NCBI RefSeq assembly: GCF_000300335.1
Contig: NZ_AMRM01000028.1
Coordinates: 1 to 54,278, forward strand
Origin: Nitratireductor pacificus pht-3B
GTDB lineage: Bacteria; Pseudomonadota; Alphaproteobacteria; Rhizobiales; Rhizobiaceae
Length of the DNA: 54,278 nucleotides
Direction of reading: 5' to 3'
Below are positions 7,148-15,930 of this stretch, in pieces. Below the pieces are notes generated by a model. That model did not search any database. It saw nothing but the letters and a program-made list of their open reading frames with translations, and was not told the DNA's origin. A program made the position numbers and the translations under genes. The stretch's first letter is position 1; the number at the start of each line of letters is the position of its first letter.

Positions 7148-8263
7148 ATGAGCATTGCAAGACGCATGGCGCCGCTGTTGGCGCCGCTGTTTCTCGGCCT
7201 CGGCGCCGGGATCGCACCGGCGGCGGCGGGGCCGTCCATCGTCATCGATGTGGGCAGCGGGAAAGTGCTGTCGCATGAAAGCGCCTTTCAGCGCTGGTAT
7301 CCCGCCTCGCTGACGAAGCTTATGACCGCCTATGTGGCCTTCCGCGCGGTCAAGGCCGGCGAGATGCAGCTCGATTCGCCGGTGCGCGTTTCCGCCAATG
7401 CGGCCAAGGAGCCGCCGAGCAAAATGGGCTATCCGGCGGGGTCGGTGCTGACGCTCGACAATGCCTTGAAGATGATCATGGTCAAGTCGGCCAACGACAT
7501 CGCCACCTCCATCGCGGAAAGCGTGGGCGGCTCGGAGCGGGCGTTCGCCGGCCGGATGAACGAGGCCGCCAGGCAGCTCGGCATGACCGGCTCGAATTTC
7601 GTCAATGCGCACGGCCTTTTCTCGACCGAGCAGTACACCACTGCGCGCGATCTCGCGCTGCTGGTGCGGGCGATCCGCAGGGAATTCCCGCAATACGCCC
7701 ATTACTTCTCACTGGAAGCCATCCAGGCGGGCGACAAGGTCATGCCGAACTACAACTGGCTGATCGGCCGCTTCGCCGGCGCGGATGGCATGAAGACCGG
7801 CTATATCTGCGCCTCGGGCTTCAACCTCGCCTCGACGGCGACGCGCAACGGCCGCACGCTGGCGGCGATCGTGCTGGGCGCCACCTCGCAGGTGACGCGC
7901 GGCGAGGAGGCGGCGCAGCTGCTTGCCAAGGGTTTCCAGGCCCAGGCTTTCGCAGCGCCGAGGATCGACGGCATGGCACCCTATGGCGAGGGCCGCAACG
8001 TGGCGGTCGACATCCGGCCGCAGGTCTGCTCGCAGGAGGCCGTCAAGGCACGGATGGAGGAACGCGACGACGAGGGCAAGCTGATCGTCCGCTCGCCCTA
8101 TATCAAGGCGCTGGAGCACGAGCCGCGCCCGGTGGTCGTCGGGCTGGGCGGCGCGACGGGGCCGGAATCGACGGCGCCGCGCTATGCCAATGTGCCGATC
8201 CCGACGCCGCGGCCCGACTATCCGCTCGCGACCGCCGTGCCCGCGACCGCCCAGGGCGGCTAG
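7148..8263 (+). CDS. D-alanyl-D-alanine carboxypeptidase (class A low-mass PBP)
   Basis: A periplasmic penicillin-binding protein of 371 residues that trims the terminal D-Ala from peptidoglycan stem peptides. A signal peptide covers residues 1-27 (hydrophobic core LLAPLFLGLGAGIA, cleavage near PAAAG). The three active-site motifs are SLTK at 54-57, SAN at 114-116 and KTG at 216-218. The tail after residue 270 is shorter and more variable than in E. coli DacA/DacC, without an obvious amphipathic anchor helix, and ends in a Pro/Ala-rich stretch. The CobW-type gene starts 5 bases downstream, so the two probably share a transcript. DacF-like is the closest description. Confidence 0.9.
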   Translation: MSIARRMAPLLAPLFLGLGAGIAPAAAGPSIVIDVGSGKVLSHESAFQRWYPASLTKLMTAYVAFRAVKAGEMQLDSPVRVSANAAKEPPSKMGYPAGSVLTLDNALKMIMVKSANDIATSIAESVGGSERAFAGRMNEAARQLGMTGSNFVNAHGLFSTEQYTTARDLALLVRAIRREFPQYAHYFSLEAIQAGDKVMPNYNWLIGRFAGADGMKTGYICASGFNLASTATRNGRTLAAIVLGATSQVTRGEEAAQLLAKGFQAQAFAAPRIDGMAPYGEGRNVAVDIRPQVCSQEAVKARMEERDDEGKLIVRSPYIKALEHEPRPVVVGLGGATGPESTAPRYANVPIPTPRPDYPLATAVPATAQGG

Positions 8264-8267
8264 TCCG

Positions 8268-9368
8268 ATGGCGGGCAGGATTGCGCTGACGCTGGTGACC
8301 GGCTTCCTCGGCGCCGGCAAGACGACGCTGATCAACCGGCTGCTGAAGGATCCCGCGCTGGCCGACACCGCGGTCATCGTCAACGAATTCGGCGCAGTTG
8401 GGATCGATCACCTGCTCGTCGAGCAGTCGTCCGATGGCGTCATCGAGCTTTCTGACGGTTGCCTGTGCTGCACCGTACGCGGCGCGCTGGTGGAGACGCT
8501 GGAAGGACTGGGCGCGCGGCTCTCGGAAGGACGCATCGAGCGCCTGAAGCGCGTCGTCATCGAGACGACCGGTCTTGCCGATCCCATTCCCGTGCTGCAG
8601 GCGCTGGCCGCCCATCCTGACCTGTCGCAGACCTTCCGGCTCGACGGCGTGGTGACGGTCGTCGATGCGCTGCACGGCCTGCAGACCCTCGATGCGCATG
8701 AGGAGGCGGGCCGGCAGGTGGCCGTCGCCGACCGGCTGGTGCTGTCCAAGGTGGAAGACGTGGACGCTGCTGCGCTGGCGGCTCTGATGGCGCGTCTCGA
8801 CGCGCTGGCGCCCGGCGTGGAGCGTCTCGGCGCGAGGCAGGCGACCGCCCTGCAGATCATCGATTGCAGCATGCTCGATGCGGGCGCGCGCGCGACCGAG
8901 GCGATGCGGAGCGGATGCGGGCATGACCATCATCACGGCCATGGCGACGATCACCACCACCATCATCATCACCATCACGGCGTCCACCACGAAGGCGCGG
9001 GGTTCGACACGGTGTTTCTCGGCCATGACCGGCCGATGCCGGTCGCGACGCTGGAGAATTTCCTCGACCTGCTGCGCAGCCAGTGCGGCGCGCGGATGCT
9101 GCGGCTGAAGGGCATCGTCGAGACGGCGGAGGCGCCGGAGCGGCCGCTGGTGGTGCAGGGGGTGCGCCAGATGCTGCATTCGCCGCGCCGTCTGGACGCC
9201 TGGCCGGATGCGCAGCGCGGCGTGCGGCTGGTGATCATCGGCACCGGTCTCGACGCCGGCTATATCGAAGGGCTGTTCGCCGCCTTCACCGGGCAGGCGC
9301 GCGTCGACATGCCGGACCGCGCGGCGCTCGAGGACAACCCGCTCGCGATCGCCGGGTTCCGGCGATAG
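8268..9368 (+). CDS. CobW/COG0523-family GTPase, probable metal chaperone
   Basis: A 366-residue G3E-type GTPase. The P-loop GFLGAGKT is at 12-19, the metal-binding CLCC at 65-68, and a His-rich loop of roughly 24 residues with nine consecutive His is at about 220-243. The CobW C-terminal domain follows (residues about 250-360). COG0523 proteins deliver metals such as zinc; the His-rich loop favours zinc or nickel/cobalt binding. It follows the carboxypeptidase gene by 5 bases. Zinc-stress paralogues are often Zur-controlled, but I see no Zur box, and the upstream neighbour is a cell-wall enzyme of a family in which zinc-dependent forms also exist, though this one is serine-dependent. The metal is not established. 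Confidence 0.88.
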   Translation: MAGRIALTLVTGFLGAGKTTLINRLLKDPALADTAVIVNEFGAVGIDHLLVEQSSDGVIELSDGCLCCTVRGALVETLEGLGARLSEGRIERLKRVVIETTGLADPIPVLQALAAHPDLSQTFRLDGVVTVVDALHGLQTLDAHEEAGRQVAVADRLVLSKVEDVDAAALAALMARLDALAPGVERLGARQATALQIIDCSMLDAGARATEAMRSGCGHDHHHGHGDDHHHHHHHHHGVHHEGAGFDTVFLGHDRPMPVATLENFLDLLRSQCGARMLRLKGIVETAEAPERPLVVQGVRQMLHSPRRLDAWPDAQRGVRLVIIGTGLDAGYIEGLFAAFTGQARVDMPDRAALEDNPLAIAGFRR

Positions 9369-9378
9369 ACTCATTCAC

Positions 9379-9393
9379 CGTTTCGTTGAAACG
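9379..9393. repeat. Short hairpin of a dispersed intergenic repeat
   Basis: CGTTTC GTT GAAACG followed by CTGAAC, just after the CobW-type gene. The same hairpin core with TTGAAC after it occurs at 36545-36559, so this is a dispersed rhizobial intergenic element rather than a gene-specific site. Confidence 0.45.
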
Positions 9394-9467
9394 CTGAACA
9401 AGCCCAACTCTTCGTTTCTCATGGTTTGTGCGGGCATCGGGTGGTTCCACCCGACCGTCGAGACGCG

Positions 9468-9698
9468 TCAGCCCCGCTCGACCAGAAAGCGGTGGCCGCC
9501 CTCGGCCGCCTGTGTCGAAACAAGCTGGTGTCCGTGCTCGGAGCAGAAGGCGGGAATGTCGATGACCGCAAGCGGATCGGTGGTTTCCAGCCAGATCCGC
9601 GCGCCCTGCGCCATGCCTGACAGGCGCTTGCGCGCCTTTAGCACGGGCAGCGGGCAGTTCAGCCCTTTCAGGTCGTAGACCTCGGGATCCGCGGTCAC
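9468..9698 (-). CDS. TusA/SirA-family sulfur-carrier protein
   Basis: A small cytoplasmic sulfur-transfer protein. The family signature CPLP begins at Cys23 of the longer reading (GLNCPLPVLKARK), in the expected first helix, and the Cys is the persulfide carrier. I take the GTG at 9698 (VTADPEVYDLKG) because it gives the usual length (76 residues) and falls just after the upstream stop; the ATG at 9722 would add eight residues and overlap the upstream gene by 22 bases. Whether it serves tRNA thiolation, like E. coli TusA, or another pathway cannot be read here. It is translationally linked to the transpeptidase gene. Confidence 0.82.
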   Translation of the reverse strand: MTADPEVYDLKGLNCPLPVLKARKRLSGMAQGARIWLETTDPLAVIDIPAFCSEHGHQLVSTQAAEGGHRFLVERG

Positions 9699-9700
9699 GC

Positions 9701-10942
9701 TCAGCCGCCGAACATGTTCCACAGGCGGCGGCGCATGGATTTCGGCTCGGCCGCCGGCTGGGCGGCGACTTCCGCCTGCGCCGCGTCGGGGCGCGGGCTC
9801 GGAGCGGGAACGGCGCCCGTGGTGACCGGTGCTTCGGCAGACGCCCCGGCAGCGGCCTCGACCGTGTCCGGTACGCCCTGCGGGGCAGGGGGCGTCGTGT
9901 AGGCGGAGGCCGTCGCCGCGACGGAGGATGCGGTTGCCGCCGGTGCCGGCTGCGCCGGCGCCGTTGCCGCCACGACGGGCGCGGCGAGGCTCGGCGGCTC
10001 ACGCGAAACGCGCTCGCCGCGTGCGCGGCGCTTGCTCCAGTCGGCCACCAGCAGCGCTTCCTTGTGGCCGGCGATGCTGGGTGCCGGGCCGCTGGCGGGC
10101 TGGGCGCCGAGCGCGGAGGAGAACGCCTTGTCGTACTGCGTCTGATACTGCTGGTAGGCCATGATCAGGGAATCGGGCTGGCTCGTCTGCGGGCAGGCGC
10201 CCGTGGGAGAGAAGCTCTGGCCTTCAGGCGCGACCTGGTTGAACACATAGCGCTTCTCGCAGACATCGACCTTCGGCGGGACCTTGGTCAGCTCGAAATG
10301 GTCATAGCCTTCCTTGAGCATCTTCCAGAAGTCGTAGTTCGGGTCGCTGCGGTAGCGCGCCATATTCTGCGGCGTCATGCGGAAGGGAAACGCCTGGATC
10401 TGGAAGTCCCTCTGGCCGCCCTTGAAGCTGTCGCGCGCGAACGCGTAGATCTGCGCGACCTGGTCGTCGGTCATCGAGTAGCAGCCGGCCGAAGAACATG
10501 CGCCGTGCACCATCAGGTGCTGCCCTGTGCGGCCGTTGGCGCGGTCATAGGCGTTCGGGAAGCCGATGTTGAAGGAGAGATAGTAGCTCGACTTCGGGTT
10601 CATCTGCGCCGGGCGCACCGTGTAGAAGCCTTCCGGTGCCTGGCGGTCGCCTTCGGTGAATTTCGGACCCAGCTTGCCCGACCATTTGCAGATGTCATAG
10701 CTGGCGATCATGTCGTAGCGGCCGTTCTGCTTGGCCTTCCAGACTTCCAGCTTTCCCTCTTCCTTGAAGATGCGCATCATGACGGGCGAGCTCTTGCTCA
10801 TGCCCTTGGCCTCCATCGCCGTGACGATGCTGGCGGGCAATTGGCGCTCGGCCTTGGGAGCGATGTCCTCAAGCGTTTCGTTGCAGCCGGCCAGCGCCAG
10901 CGCTGCCGAAAAGAGAAGTGCGTATTTGATCGGGCGTGTCAT
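9701..10942 (-). CDS. YafK-like L,D-transpeptidase lipoprotein
   Basis: A 413-residue envelope protein. Residues 1-20 form a lipoprotein signal ending in the lipobox LAGC. The YkuD/YafK catalytic domain spans about 55-235, with the motif HGACSSAGCYSMTD giving His146 and nucleophile Cys154. The last 110 residues are an Ala/Pro/Val-rich, low-complexity tail. YafK/DpaA in E. coli cuts Braun lipoprotein from peptidoglycan, while relatives make 3-3 cross-links; in rhizobia YkuD proteins anchor outer-membrane proteins to peptidoglycan. Which reaction this one performs is not visible. The tusA-like gene follows directly on the same strand. Confidence 0.85.
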   Translation of the reverse strand: MTRPIKYALLFSAALALAGCNETLEDIAPKAERQLPASIVTAMEAKGMSKSSPVMMRIFKEEGKLEVWKAKQNGRYDMIASYDICKWSGKLGPKFTEGDRQAPEGFYTVRPAQMNPKSSYYLSFNIGFPNAYDRANGRTGQHLMVHGACSSAGCYSMTDDQVAQIYAFARDSFKGGQRDFQIQAFPFRMTPQNMARYRSDPNYDFWKMLKEGYDHFELTKVPPKVDVCEKRYVFNQVAPEGQSFSPTGACPQTSQPDSLIMAYQQYQTQYDKAFSSALGAQPASGPAPSIAGHKEALLVADWSKRRARGERVSREPPSLAAPVVAATAPAQPAPAATASSVAATASAYTTPPAPQGVPDTVEAAAGASAEAPVTTGAVPAPSPRPDAAQAEVAAQPAAEPKSMRRRLWNMFGG

Positions 10943-11367
10943 GGATGGTGTTCGTGTCCCGCCTTGTTTGGCCCCGCGCGACGATTCTACTACGGTGATC
11001 CGCTTATGGAAAATGAACGCTCATGCTTTAGAAATCATTACCCACATCGTTAGGCTTTTCGCCATGGCAGAGGCGCTAGCGCGGCATTCTCTGGTCATTT
11101 GTGGCGATTTAACGGTTTCTATTGGACAGGACGGGGGAAGGCAATCCCACGAGGTGCGGGATATTCCTCCCGTCGTCCCCGGAGGCGGTGCCTCTCCATA
11201 CTTTCTCGAGCGTAATGATTGGGGTTTTTATCCTCATACTCGTACATTATGAGAATGTTATTGCTTTCTAATAGCCTGCTCAGCACTTCCTATAGAAGAT
11301 CATACTTTATTCCCTATCTTCGCGACACCTCTTCAACCAGATGCGCCGAGGCGCAGCGGAGATCTTT
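10943..11367. other. Divergent intergenic region, AT-richer core
   Basis: 425 bases between the transpeptidase and the amino-acid ABC operon. No reading frame here looks coding. The part 11210-11335 is clearly richer in A/T than its surroundings and contains a 6-base inverted repeat CTCATA (11233-11238) / TATGAG (11248-11253), a possible operator of the ABC operon. It should hold both promoters; I could not settle on a -35/-10 pair. Confidence 0.4.
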
Positions 11368-12111
11368 ATGCGTAAACTCGTTCTGGCCGCGGCGCTTTTC
11401 GCCGCCACCGCTTCCGTTTCCCAGGCAGAGACCATCCGGGTCGGCATGTCGGGCGGTTATTTCCCCTTCACCTTCGTCAAGCAGGACAAGCTGCAAGGCT
11501 TCGAGGTCGACGTGCTCGACGCCGTCGCACAGGAGACCGGCGACGAGGTCGAGTATGTCACGATGAGCTTTTCCGGCCTGGTCGGGGCGCTCGAATCGAA
11601 CCGGATCGACACCATCGCCAACCAGATCACCATCACGCCGGAGCGCGAGGCGAAGTTCGCCTTCTCGCAGCCCTATGTGATCGACGGAGCGCAGGTGGTG
11701 GTCAAGAAGGGCAACGAAGGCGAGATCACCGGACCCGAAAGCCTCAAGGGGCGCACGGTGGCGGTGAATCTCGGCTCCAATTTCGAGCAGCTCCTGCGCG
11801 ATCTGCCCTATGCAGGCGAGATCGACATCAAGACCTATGAGAGCAATCTCGAGCAGGACACGGCGCTCGGCCGGGTCGATGCCTTCGTCATGGACCGGGT
11901 CAGCGCCACGCAGGTGATCAAGGAAACGCCGCTGCCGCTGGCGCTCGCCGGCGAGCCTTTCTCGGAAATCCGCAACGCGCTTCCCTTCCGCAACAACGAG
12001 GAGGGCAAGGCCCTGCGCGACCGCGTCGATGCCGCGCTGACCAAGCTCAAGGAGAACGGCAAGCTGAGCGAGATCTCGCAGAAGTGGTTCGGAGCCGACA
12101 TCACGAAGTAG
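11368..12111 (+). CDS. Amino-acid ABC transporter, periplasmic binding protein
   Basis: A 247-residue family-3 solute-binding protein. The signal peptide covers 1-20 (MRKLVLAAALFAATASVSQA). The mature part starts with IRVGMSGGYFPFTF and includes FEVDVLDAVAQETG and the usual bilobal domain to the end. The ATG at 11368, with CGGAG at 11357-11361, is preferred over the ATG at 11341 because it leaves an ordinary signal peptide. The downstream permease and ATPase complete a polar amino-acid importer. The closest resemblance is to the cystine/glutamine group (FliY/GlnH-like), but the substrate is not determined. A strong stem-loop separates this gene from the permease, as expected where the binding protein is made in excess. 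Confidence 0.88.
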   Translation: MRKLVLAAALFAATASVSQAETIRVGMSGGYFPFTFVKQDKLQGFEVDVLDAVAQETGDEVEYVTMSFSGLVGALESNRIDTIANQITITPEREAKFAFSQPYVIDGAQVVVKKGNEGEITGPESLKGRTVAVNLGSNFEQLLRDLPYAGEIDIKTYESNLEQDTALGRVDAFVMDRVSATQVIKETPLPLALAGEPFSEIRNALPFRNNEEGKALRDRVDAALTKLKENGKLSEISQKWFGADITK

Positions 12112-12141
12112 CGATTGTGGACGCAATGGCTGAGCTTCGCT

Positions 12142-12174
12142 GCCCCTCACCCTCTTCCGTAAGGGGTGAGGGGC
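12142..12174 (+). repeat. Palindromic stem-loop between binding-protein and permease genes
   Basis: GCCCCTCACCC (12142-12152) pairs perfectly with GGGTGAGGGGC (12164-12174); CTT/AAG inside the loop can extend the stem. It belongs in style to the short rhizobial intergenic palindromes seen elsewhere in the window (compare 24774-24799). Here it lies inside an operon, where it may protect the upstream message or lower read-through into the permease gene. Confidence 0.6.
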
Positions 12175-12229
12175 CGCAAGACGTAGTATGCTCCCGCCAT
12201 GCCGTTCCGCCACGAAAGAAGCCAGGCCC

Positions 12230-12904
12230 GTGAGACCGCTCGATCTTGACTACATGCTGGGGCTCGTCCCCGTCCTTCTGAAATATGTGCCGCTGACGCT
12301 CGCCATGGCGTCGGTGGCCATGGTCTGCGCACTGGCGCTGGCCTCGCTGATGGCGATCGTCCGCGTCACGCGGGTGCCGCTGCTCGACGGCTTCACCCAG
12401 GTCTTCATCAGCTTCTTCCGCGGCACGCCGCTGCTGGTGCAGCTTTTCCTGTTCTACTACGGCCTGCCGCAGGTGTTTTCCTTCCTGACCGCCATCAACG
12501 GCGTGACGGCGGCGGTGATGGGGCTGACCCTGCACTTCGCGGCCTACATGGCCGAGAGCATCCGCGCCGCGATCATCGGCGTCGACCGCTCGCAATGGGA
12601 GGCGTCGCTTTCGGTCGGCATGACCACGCCGCAGATGATGCGGCGGATCATCCTGCCGCAGGCGGCGCGCGTCGCCGCGCCCACGCTGGTCAACTATTTC
12701 GTCGACATCATCAAGAGCACGTCGCTCGCCTTCACGCTCGGCGTGACGGAACTGATGGGCGCGGCGCAGAAGGAGGCGGCCGGCAGCTTCCTCTATTTCG
12801 AGGCGTTCATCCTCGTCGCCGTGATCTACTGGATCATCGTCGAGGCGCTGACGGTGGTGCAGCGGCAGCTCGAGCTCAGGCTCGGAAAGGCGCATGCGCG
12901 ATGA
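12230..12904 (+). CDS. Amino-acid ABC transporter permease
   Basis: A 224-residue inner-membrane protein of the HisM/GlnP type. It has about five membrane segments and the coupling-helix region MAESIRAAIIGVDRSQWEAS, the EAA loop that contacts the ATPase. I chose GTG 12230 (VRPLDLDYML) because the longer reading from 12188 runs back into the hairpin side of the spacer; ATG 12254 is another possibility. The end overlaps the ATPase start (ATGA, 12901-12904). Only one permease gene is present, so it should act as a homodimer. Confidence 0.85.
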   Translation: MRPLDLDYMLGLVPVLLKYVPLTLAMASVAMVCALALASLMAIVRVTRVPLLDGFTQVFISFFRGTPLLVQLFLFYYGLPQVFSFLTAINGVTAAVMGLTLHFAAYMAESIRAAIIGVDRSQWEASLSVGMTTPQMMRRIILPQAARVAAPTLVNYFVDIIKSTSLAFTLGVTELMGAAQKEAAGSFLYFEAFILVAVIYWIIVEALTVVQRQLELRLGKAHAR

Positions 12905-13632
12905 TCTCGGTCAGGGGACTCACCAAGCGCTTCGGCGCCAACACCGTGCTCGACGGCATCGATCTGGAGATCGGGGCAGGCGAGCGGGTGGCGATCATCG
13001 GCCCTTCGGGGACCGGCAAATCGACGCTGCTGCGCTCGCTGAACTTTCTCGAAAAGCCGGATGAGGGCCAGATCACTGTCGGCGATGTCAGCGTCGATGC
13101 AAAGACCGCGACGGCGGCGGAGCAGCGCGGGCTGCGGCGGCGAACCTCCTTTGTCTTCCAGAACTACGCGCTTTTCGCCAACAAGACGGCCCGCGACAAC
13201 ATCGCCGAGGGCCTGATCACGGTGCGCGGATGGGAGAGGGCGAAGGCGCATGCGCGCGCCGACGAGATCCTGTCGACCATCGGCCTGGCCAACAGGGGAG
13301 ACAGCTACCCGGCCGCCCTGTCAGGCGGCCAGCAGCAGCGCGTCGGGATCGGCCGCGCCATGGCGGCGGACGCCGAGCTGATGCTGATCGACGAACCCAC
13401 CTCGGCGCTCGATCCCGAATGGGTCGATGAGGTCCTGCAATTGCTGAAACGCGTCGCCGACGCGCGCCAGACGATGCTGATCGTCACCCATGAAATGCAG
13501 TTCGCGCGCGACATCTCCGACCGTGTCCTGTTCATGGATGGCGGGCGGATCGTCGAGCAGGGGCCGCCGGAGGTGATGTTCAGCCGACCGAAGGACCCAC
13601 GGACGGCCGCCTTCCTGCGCAAGGTGCTATGA
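12901..13632 (+). CDS. Amino-acid ABC transporter ATP-binding protein
   Basis: A 243-residue GlnQ/HisP-type ATPase energising the importer. Walker A GPSGTGKS lies at 34-41, Q-loop FQNYALF near 86-92, signature LSGGQQQ at 140-146, Walker B MLIDEP at 161-166, and the H-loop in IVTHEMQF. It starts within the permease stop codon, so the two are translationally coupled. It is the last gene of the operon; a convergent accA follows after 164 bases. Confidence 0.9.
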   Translation: MISVRGLTKRFGANTVLDGIDLEIGAGERVAIIGPSGTGKSTLLRSLNFLEKPDEGQITVGDVSVDAKTATAAEQRGLRRRTSFVFQNYALFANKTARDNIAEGLITVRGWERAKAHARADEILSTIGLANRGDSYPAALSGGQQQRVGIGRAMAADAELMLIDEPTSALDPEWVDEVLQLLKRVADARQTMLIVTHEMQFARDISDRVLFMDGGRIVEQGPPEVMFSRPKDPRTAAFLRKVL

Positions 13633-13734
13633 GCGGCGCAGGCGCGTGAGGATTGCCGCTCAGGCATGACGAACTGTCGGGATGGATATGGTGCAGGTCA
13701 CCGGCGTTCGAGACTGACAAGACCGCTCCTGCCA

Positions 13735-13776
13735 TTCGTCATCCTCGGGCCCGCCCCGAGGTTCCATGCCGGAACG
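13735..13776. repeat. Dispersed intergenic repeat with hairpin
   Basis: The stretch begins TTCGTCATCC and ends TCCATGCCGGAACG, with an internal perfect stem CCTCGGG (13743-13749) / CCCGAGG (13755-13761). The same ends occur in the repeats at 30258-30291 and 30352-30385. It lies between convergent genes and may also serve as a two-way terminator. Confidence 0.6.
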
Positions 13777-13796
13777 GATGATCCCTTGCGCCTGCC

Positions 13797-14747
13797 TTAC
13801 AGGCTGCGGCCGATGGCGAGGAATTTCTCGCGGCGGTGCTCGCGGTAGTCCATGTTGCCCGCACCGAGTTCGGCAAAGCCCTTCTCGATCTGCTCGCCGA
13901 CCGCCCTGATCGTCTCCTCCGGGCCGCGATGCGCGCCGCCCAGGGGTTCGGCGATGATGCGATCGATGATCTTCATGCCGGCGAGGTCCTGCGCGGTGAT
14001 CTTCATGTTGGTCGCGGCATCCTTGGCGCGCGCCGTGTCGCGCCACAGGATCGAGGCCGCGCCCTCGGGCGAGATCACCGAATAGATGGCATGCTCCAGC
14101 ATGTAGACATGGTTGGCGGTGGCGATGGCGATGGCGCCACCCGAGCCGCCCTCGCCGATGACGACGGCGATGTTGGGAACCTTCAGGCCGAGCGACACCG
14201 AGGTCGAGCGGGCGATCGCTTCGGCCTGGCCGCGCTCTTCCGCGCCGATGCCGGGATAGGCGCCCGTCGTGTCGACGAGGCTCACCACCTTGATGCCAAA
14301 ACGGTCGGCCAGTTCCATCACACGCACGGCCTTGCGATAGCCCTCGGGCCGGGCCATGCCGAAATTGTGCCGCAAGCGGCTTTGTGTGTCGTTGCCCTTC
14401 TCCTGACCGATGACGGCGACGGATTCGCCGTTGAAGCGGGCAAAGCCGGCGATGACGGCCTCATCCTCGCCAAAAGCCCGGTCGCCGGCCAGCGGCGTGA
14501 ACTCGGTAAAGAGCGCGTTGACATAGTCCATGCAGTGCGGCCGGTCGGGGTGGCGGGCGACCTGCGCCTTCTGCCACGGGGTCAGGGCGCGGTAGATCTC
14601 GCTCAGCGCATCCTTGGACCGCTTTTCCAGGCGGGAAATCTCGTCGGCGACATCCACGGCTTCGCCGGCCTCCGCCAGCTTCTTCAGCTCGAGAATCTGG
14701 CCTTCGAGATCGGCAACCGGTTTTTCAAAATCGAGATAATTGTACAT
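13797..14747 (-). CDS. accA: Acetyl-CoA carboxylase carboxyltransferase subunit alpha
   Basis: A 316-residue subunit that, with AccD, moves the carboxyl group from biotin to acetyl-CoA to make malonyl-CoA, the first step of fatty-acid synthesis. The N-terminal helical part ([18 protein letters not shown]) is followed by the crotonase-like core with DTTGAYPG at 159-166, GEGGSGGA at 198-205 and [12 protein letters not shown] at 226-237, all hallmarks of AccA. Length is normal. It stands alone on the minus strand downstream of xerD, the arrangement I recall from Brucella and Mesorhizobium; its promoter is probably in the 98 bases before it. Confidence 0.96.
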   Translation of the reverse strand: MYNYLDFEKPVADLEGQILELKKLAEAGEAVDVADEISRLEKRSKDALSEIYRALTPWQKAQVARHPDRPHCMDYVNALFTEFTPLAGDRAFGEDEAVIAGFARFNGESVAVIGQEKGNDTQSRLRHNFGMARPEGYRKAVRVMELADRFGIKVVSLVDTTGAYPGIGAEERGQAEAIARSTSVSLGLKVPNIAVVIGEGGSGGAIAIATANHVYMLEHAIYSVISPEGAASILWRDTARAKDAATNMKITAQDLAGMKIIDRIIAEPLGGAHRGPEETIRAVGEQIEKGFAELGAGNMDYREHRREKFLAIGRSL

Positions 14748-14845
14748 TCACTCGCCAAATCGGACACGGGATGCGGGATGGAAGCATCTCACGGTTGAAC
14801 ACGGGCCTGCCGCCGTAAACGACGCTCCACATAACGATGATGGAG

Positions 14846-15784
14846 CTAATCGGCAAGCGGATGGTGCTTTTGGACCAGCTCCGTCAGGCGTTTTTCGAGC
14901 ACGTGGGTGTAGATCTGCGTGGTCGAGATGTCCGAATGGCCGAGCAGTTCCTGCACCGCACGCAGGTCCGCGCCGTTCTGCAGCAGATGGCTGGCAAAAG
15001 CATGGCGCAGGACGTGTGGGGAGATTTTCGCCGCGGCAATGCCGGCGCGGGCGGCCACCGCCTTGAGGTCGCGGGCAAAGACCTGGCGGGGCAGATGGCC
15101 GCTCTCGGAGCCGGCGGGAAACAGCCAGGGGCTTTCGGCCAGCGCCGCGCGGGTGGCGCGTTCCTTCAGCCAGGCCTGCATGGCGGTCCTGGCCTTGGCC
15201 GACAGGGGCACGATGCGCTCCTTGCCGCCCTTGCCGCGCACGGCGAAGAAGCGTTCGTCGCGCAGCGCCACGGTGACCGGCAGGCCGACCAGCTCGGAGA
15301 CGCGCAGGCCAGAGGCATAGAGGACCTCGAGCAGGGCGTGGAGGCGCAGCGCCGCGAGATGAGCGGGGGTTCCGGGGGCGTGTTCGCCGGTCTCCGCGGC
15401 GGCTCTTTCCAGGAGCGCTTCCGTTTCTGTCTCGCTCAGCGTCTTCGGAAGGGGGCGGGCCTTCTTCGGGCTGTCGAGCACGCCGGTCGGATCGTCGGCG
15501 CGCAGACCCTCTGTGTAGAGGAAATGAAAGAACTGGCGAAGCGCCGAGAGTTTCCGCGTCTGGGTCGTCGCGGCGAACCCTTGCGCCGAGAGCGTCGCCA
15601 GAAAGGCGCGCAAATCGTCGGGCGTCGCGTCCGCCAGCCTGTGACCCGCCTGCGCGGCGTGAGCGGCGGCGTCCTCGAGGTCGCGGCGGTAGGAGGAAAG
15701 CGTGTTGTCGCTCGCGCCGCGCTCGGCAGCCATCATCTCGAGAAAGGCCTCGATGCGCGCGGCGCTGGAGACGGGGGACATCAT
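14846..15784 (-). CDS. xerD: Site-specific tyrosine recombinase XerD
   Basis: A 312-residue chromosome-dimer resolution recombinase acting with XerC at dif. The core-binding domain covers residues 8-95 ([17 protein letters not shown]). The catalytic domain has Arg161 ([10 protein letters not shown]), Lys185 or 188 (GKGGKER), His257 and Arg260 (SPHVLRHAF), His283 (LGHSD) and Tyr292 (TQIYTHV). Its position beside accA and opposite aroK is typical of rhizobial genomes and separates it from the phage integrase. Its start overlaps by four bases (ATGA) the stop of a 49-residue membrane-protein gene, so the two are probably co-translated. Confidence 0.94.
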   Translation of the reverse strand: MMSPVSSAARIEAFLEMMAAERGASDNTLSSYRRDLEDAAAHAAQAGHRLADATPDDLRAFLATLSAQGFAATTQTRKLSALRQFFHFLYTEGLRADDPTGVLDSPKKARPLPKTLSETETEALLERAAAETGEHAPGTPAHLAALRLHALLEVLYASGLRVSELVGLPVTVALRDERFFAVRGKGGKERIVPLSAKARTAMQAWLKERATRAALAESPWLFPAGSESGHLPRQVFARDLKAVAARAGIAAAKISPHVLRHAFASHLLQNGADLRAVQELLGHSDISTTQIYTHVLEKRLTELVQKHHPLAD

Positions 15785-15930
15785 TGGGGCGGGTTCAGCT
15801 TTTCGGCCGGAACGCGCACGCTGATCTCGGCGGTCTGCGGCTCGACAAATGCCACCAGCGCCAGCATGGAACCATAGACCAGCCCCGCCAGGACGGCGAT
15901 GATCACGATGAGCCGAAATAGCGTCGGCAT
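15781..15930 (-). CDS. 49-residue single-pass membrane protein upstream of xerD
   Basis: A short gene reading [20 protein letters not shown] and ending in [12 protein letters not shown]. Residues 5-27 form one strong membrane helix, with Arg6 near the cytoplasmic side and a Pro/Glu-containing tail probably outside. The stop overlaps the xerD start by 4 bases. The compact layout, good hydrophobic pattern and coupling argue that it is real. I recognise no function; a link to XerD is suggested only by the operon position. Confidence 0.6.
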   Translation of the reverse strand: MPTLFRLIVIIAVLAGLVYGSMLALVAFVEPQTAEISVRVPAEKLNPPQ

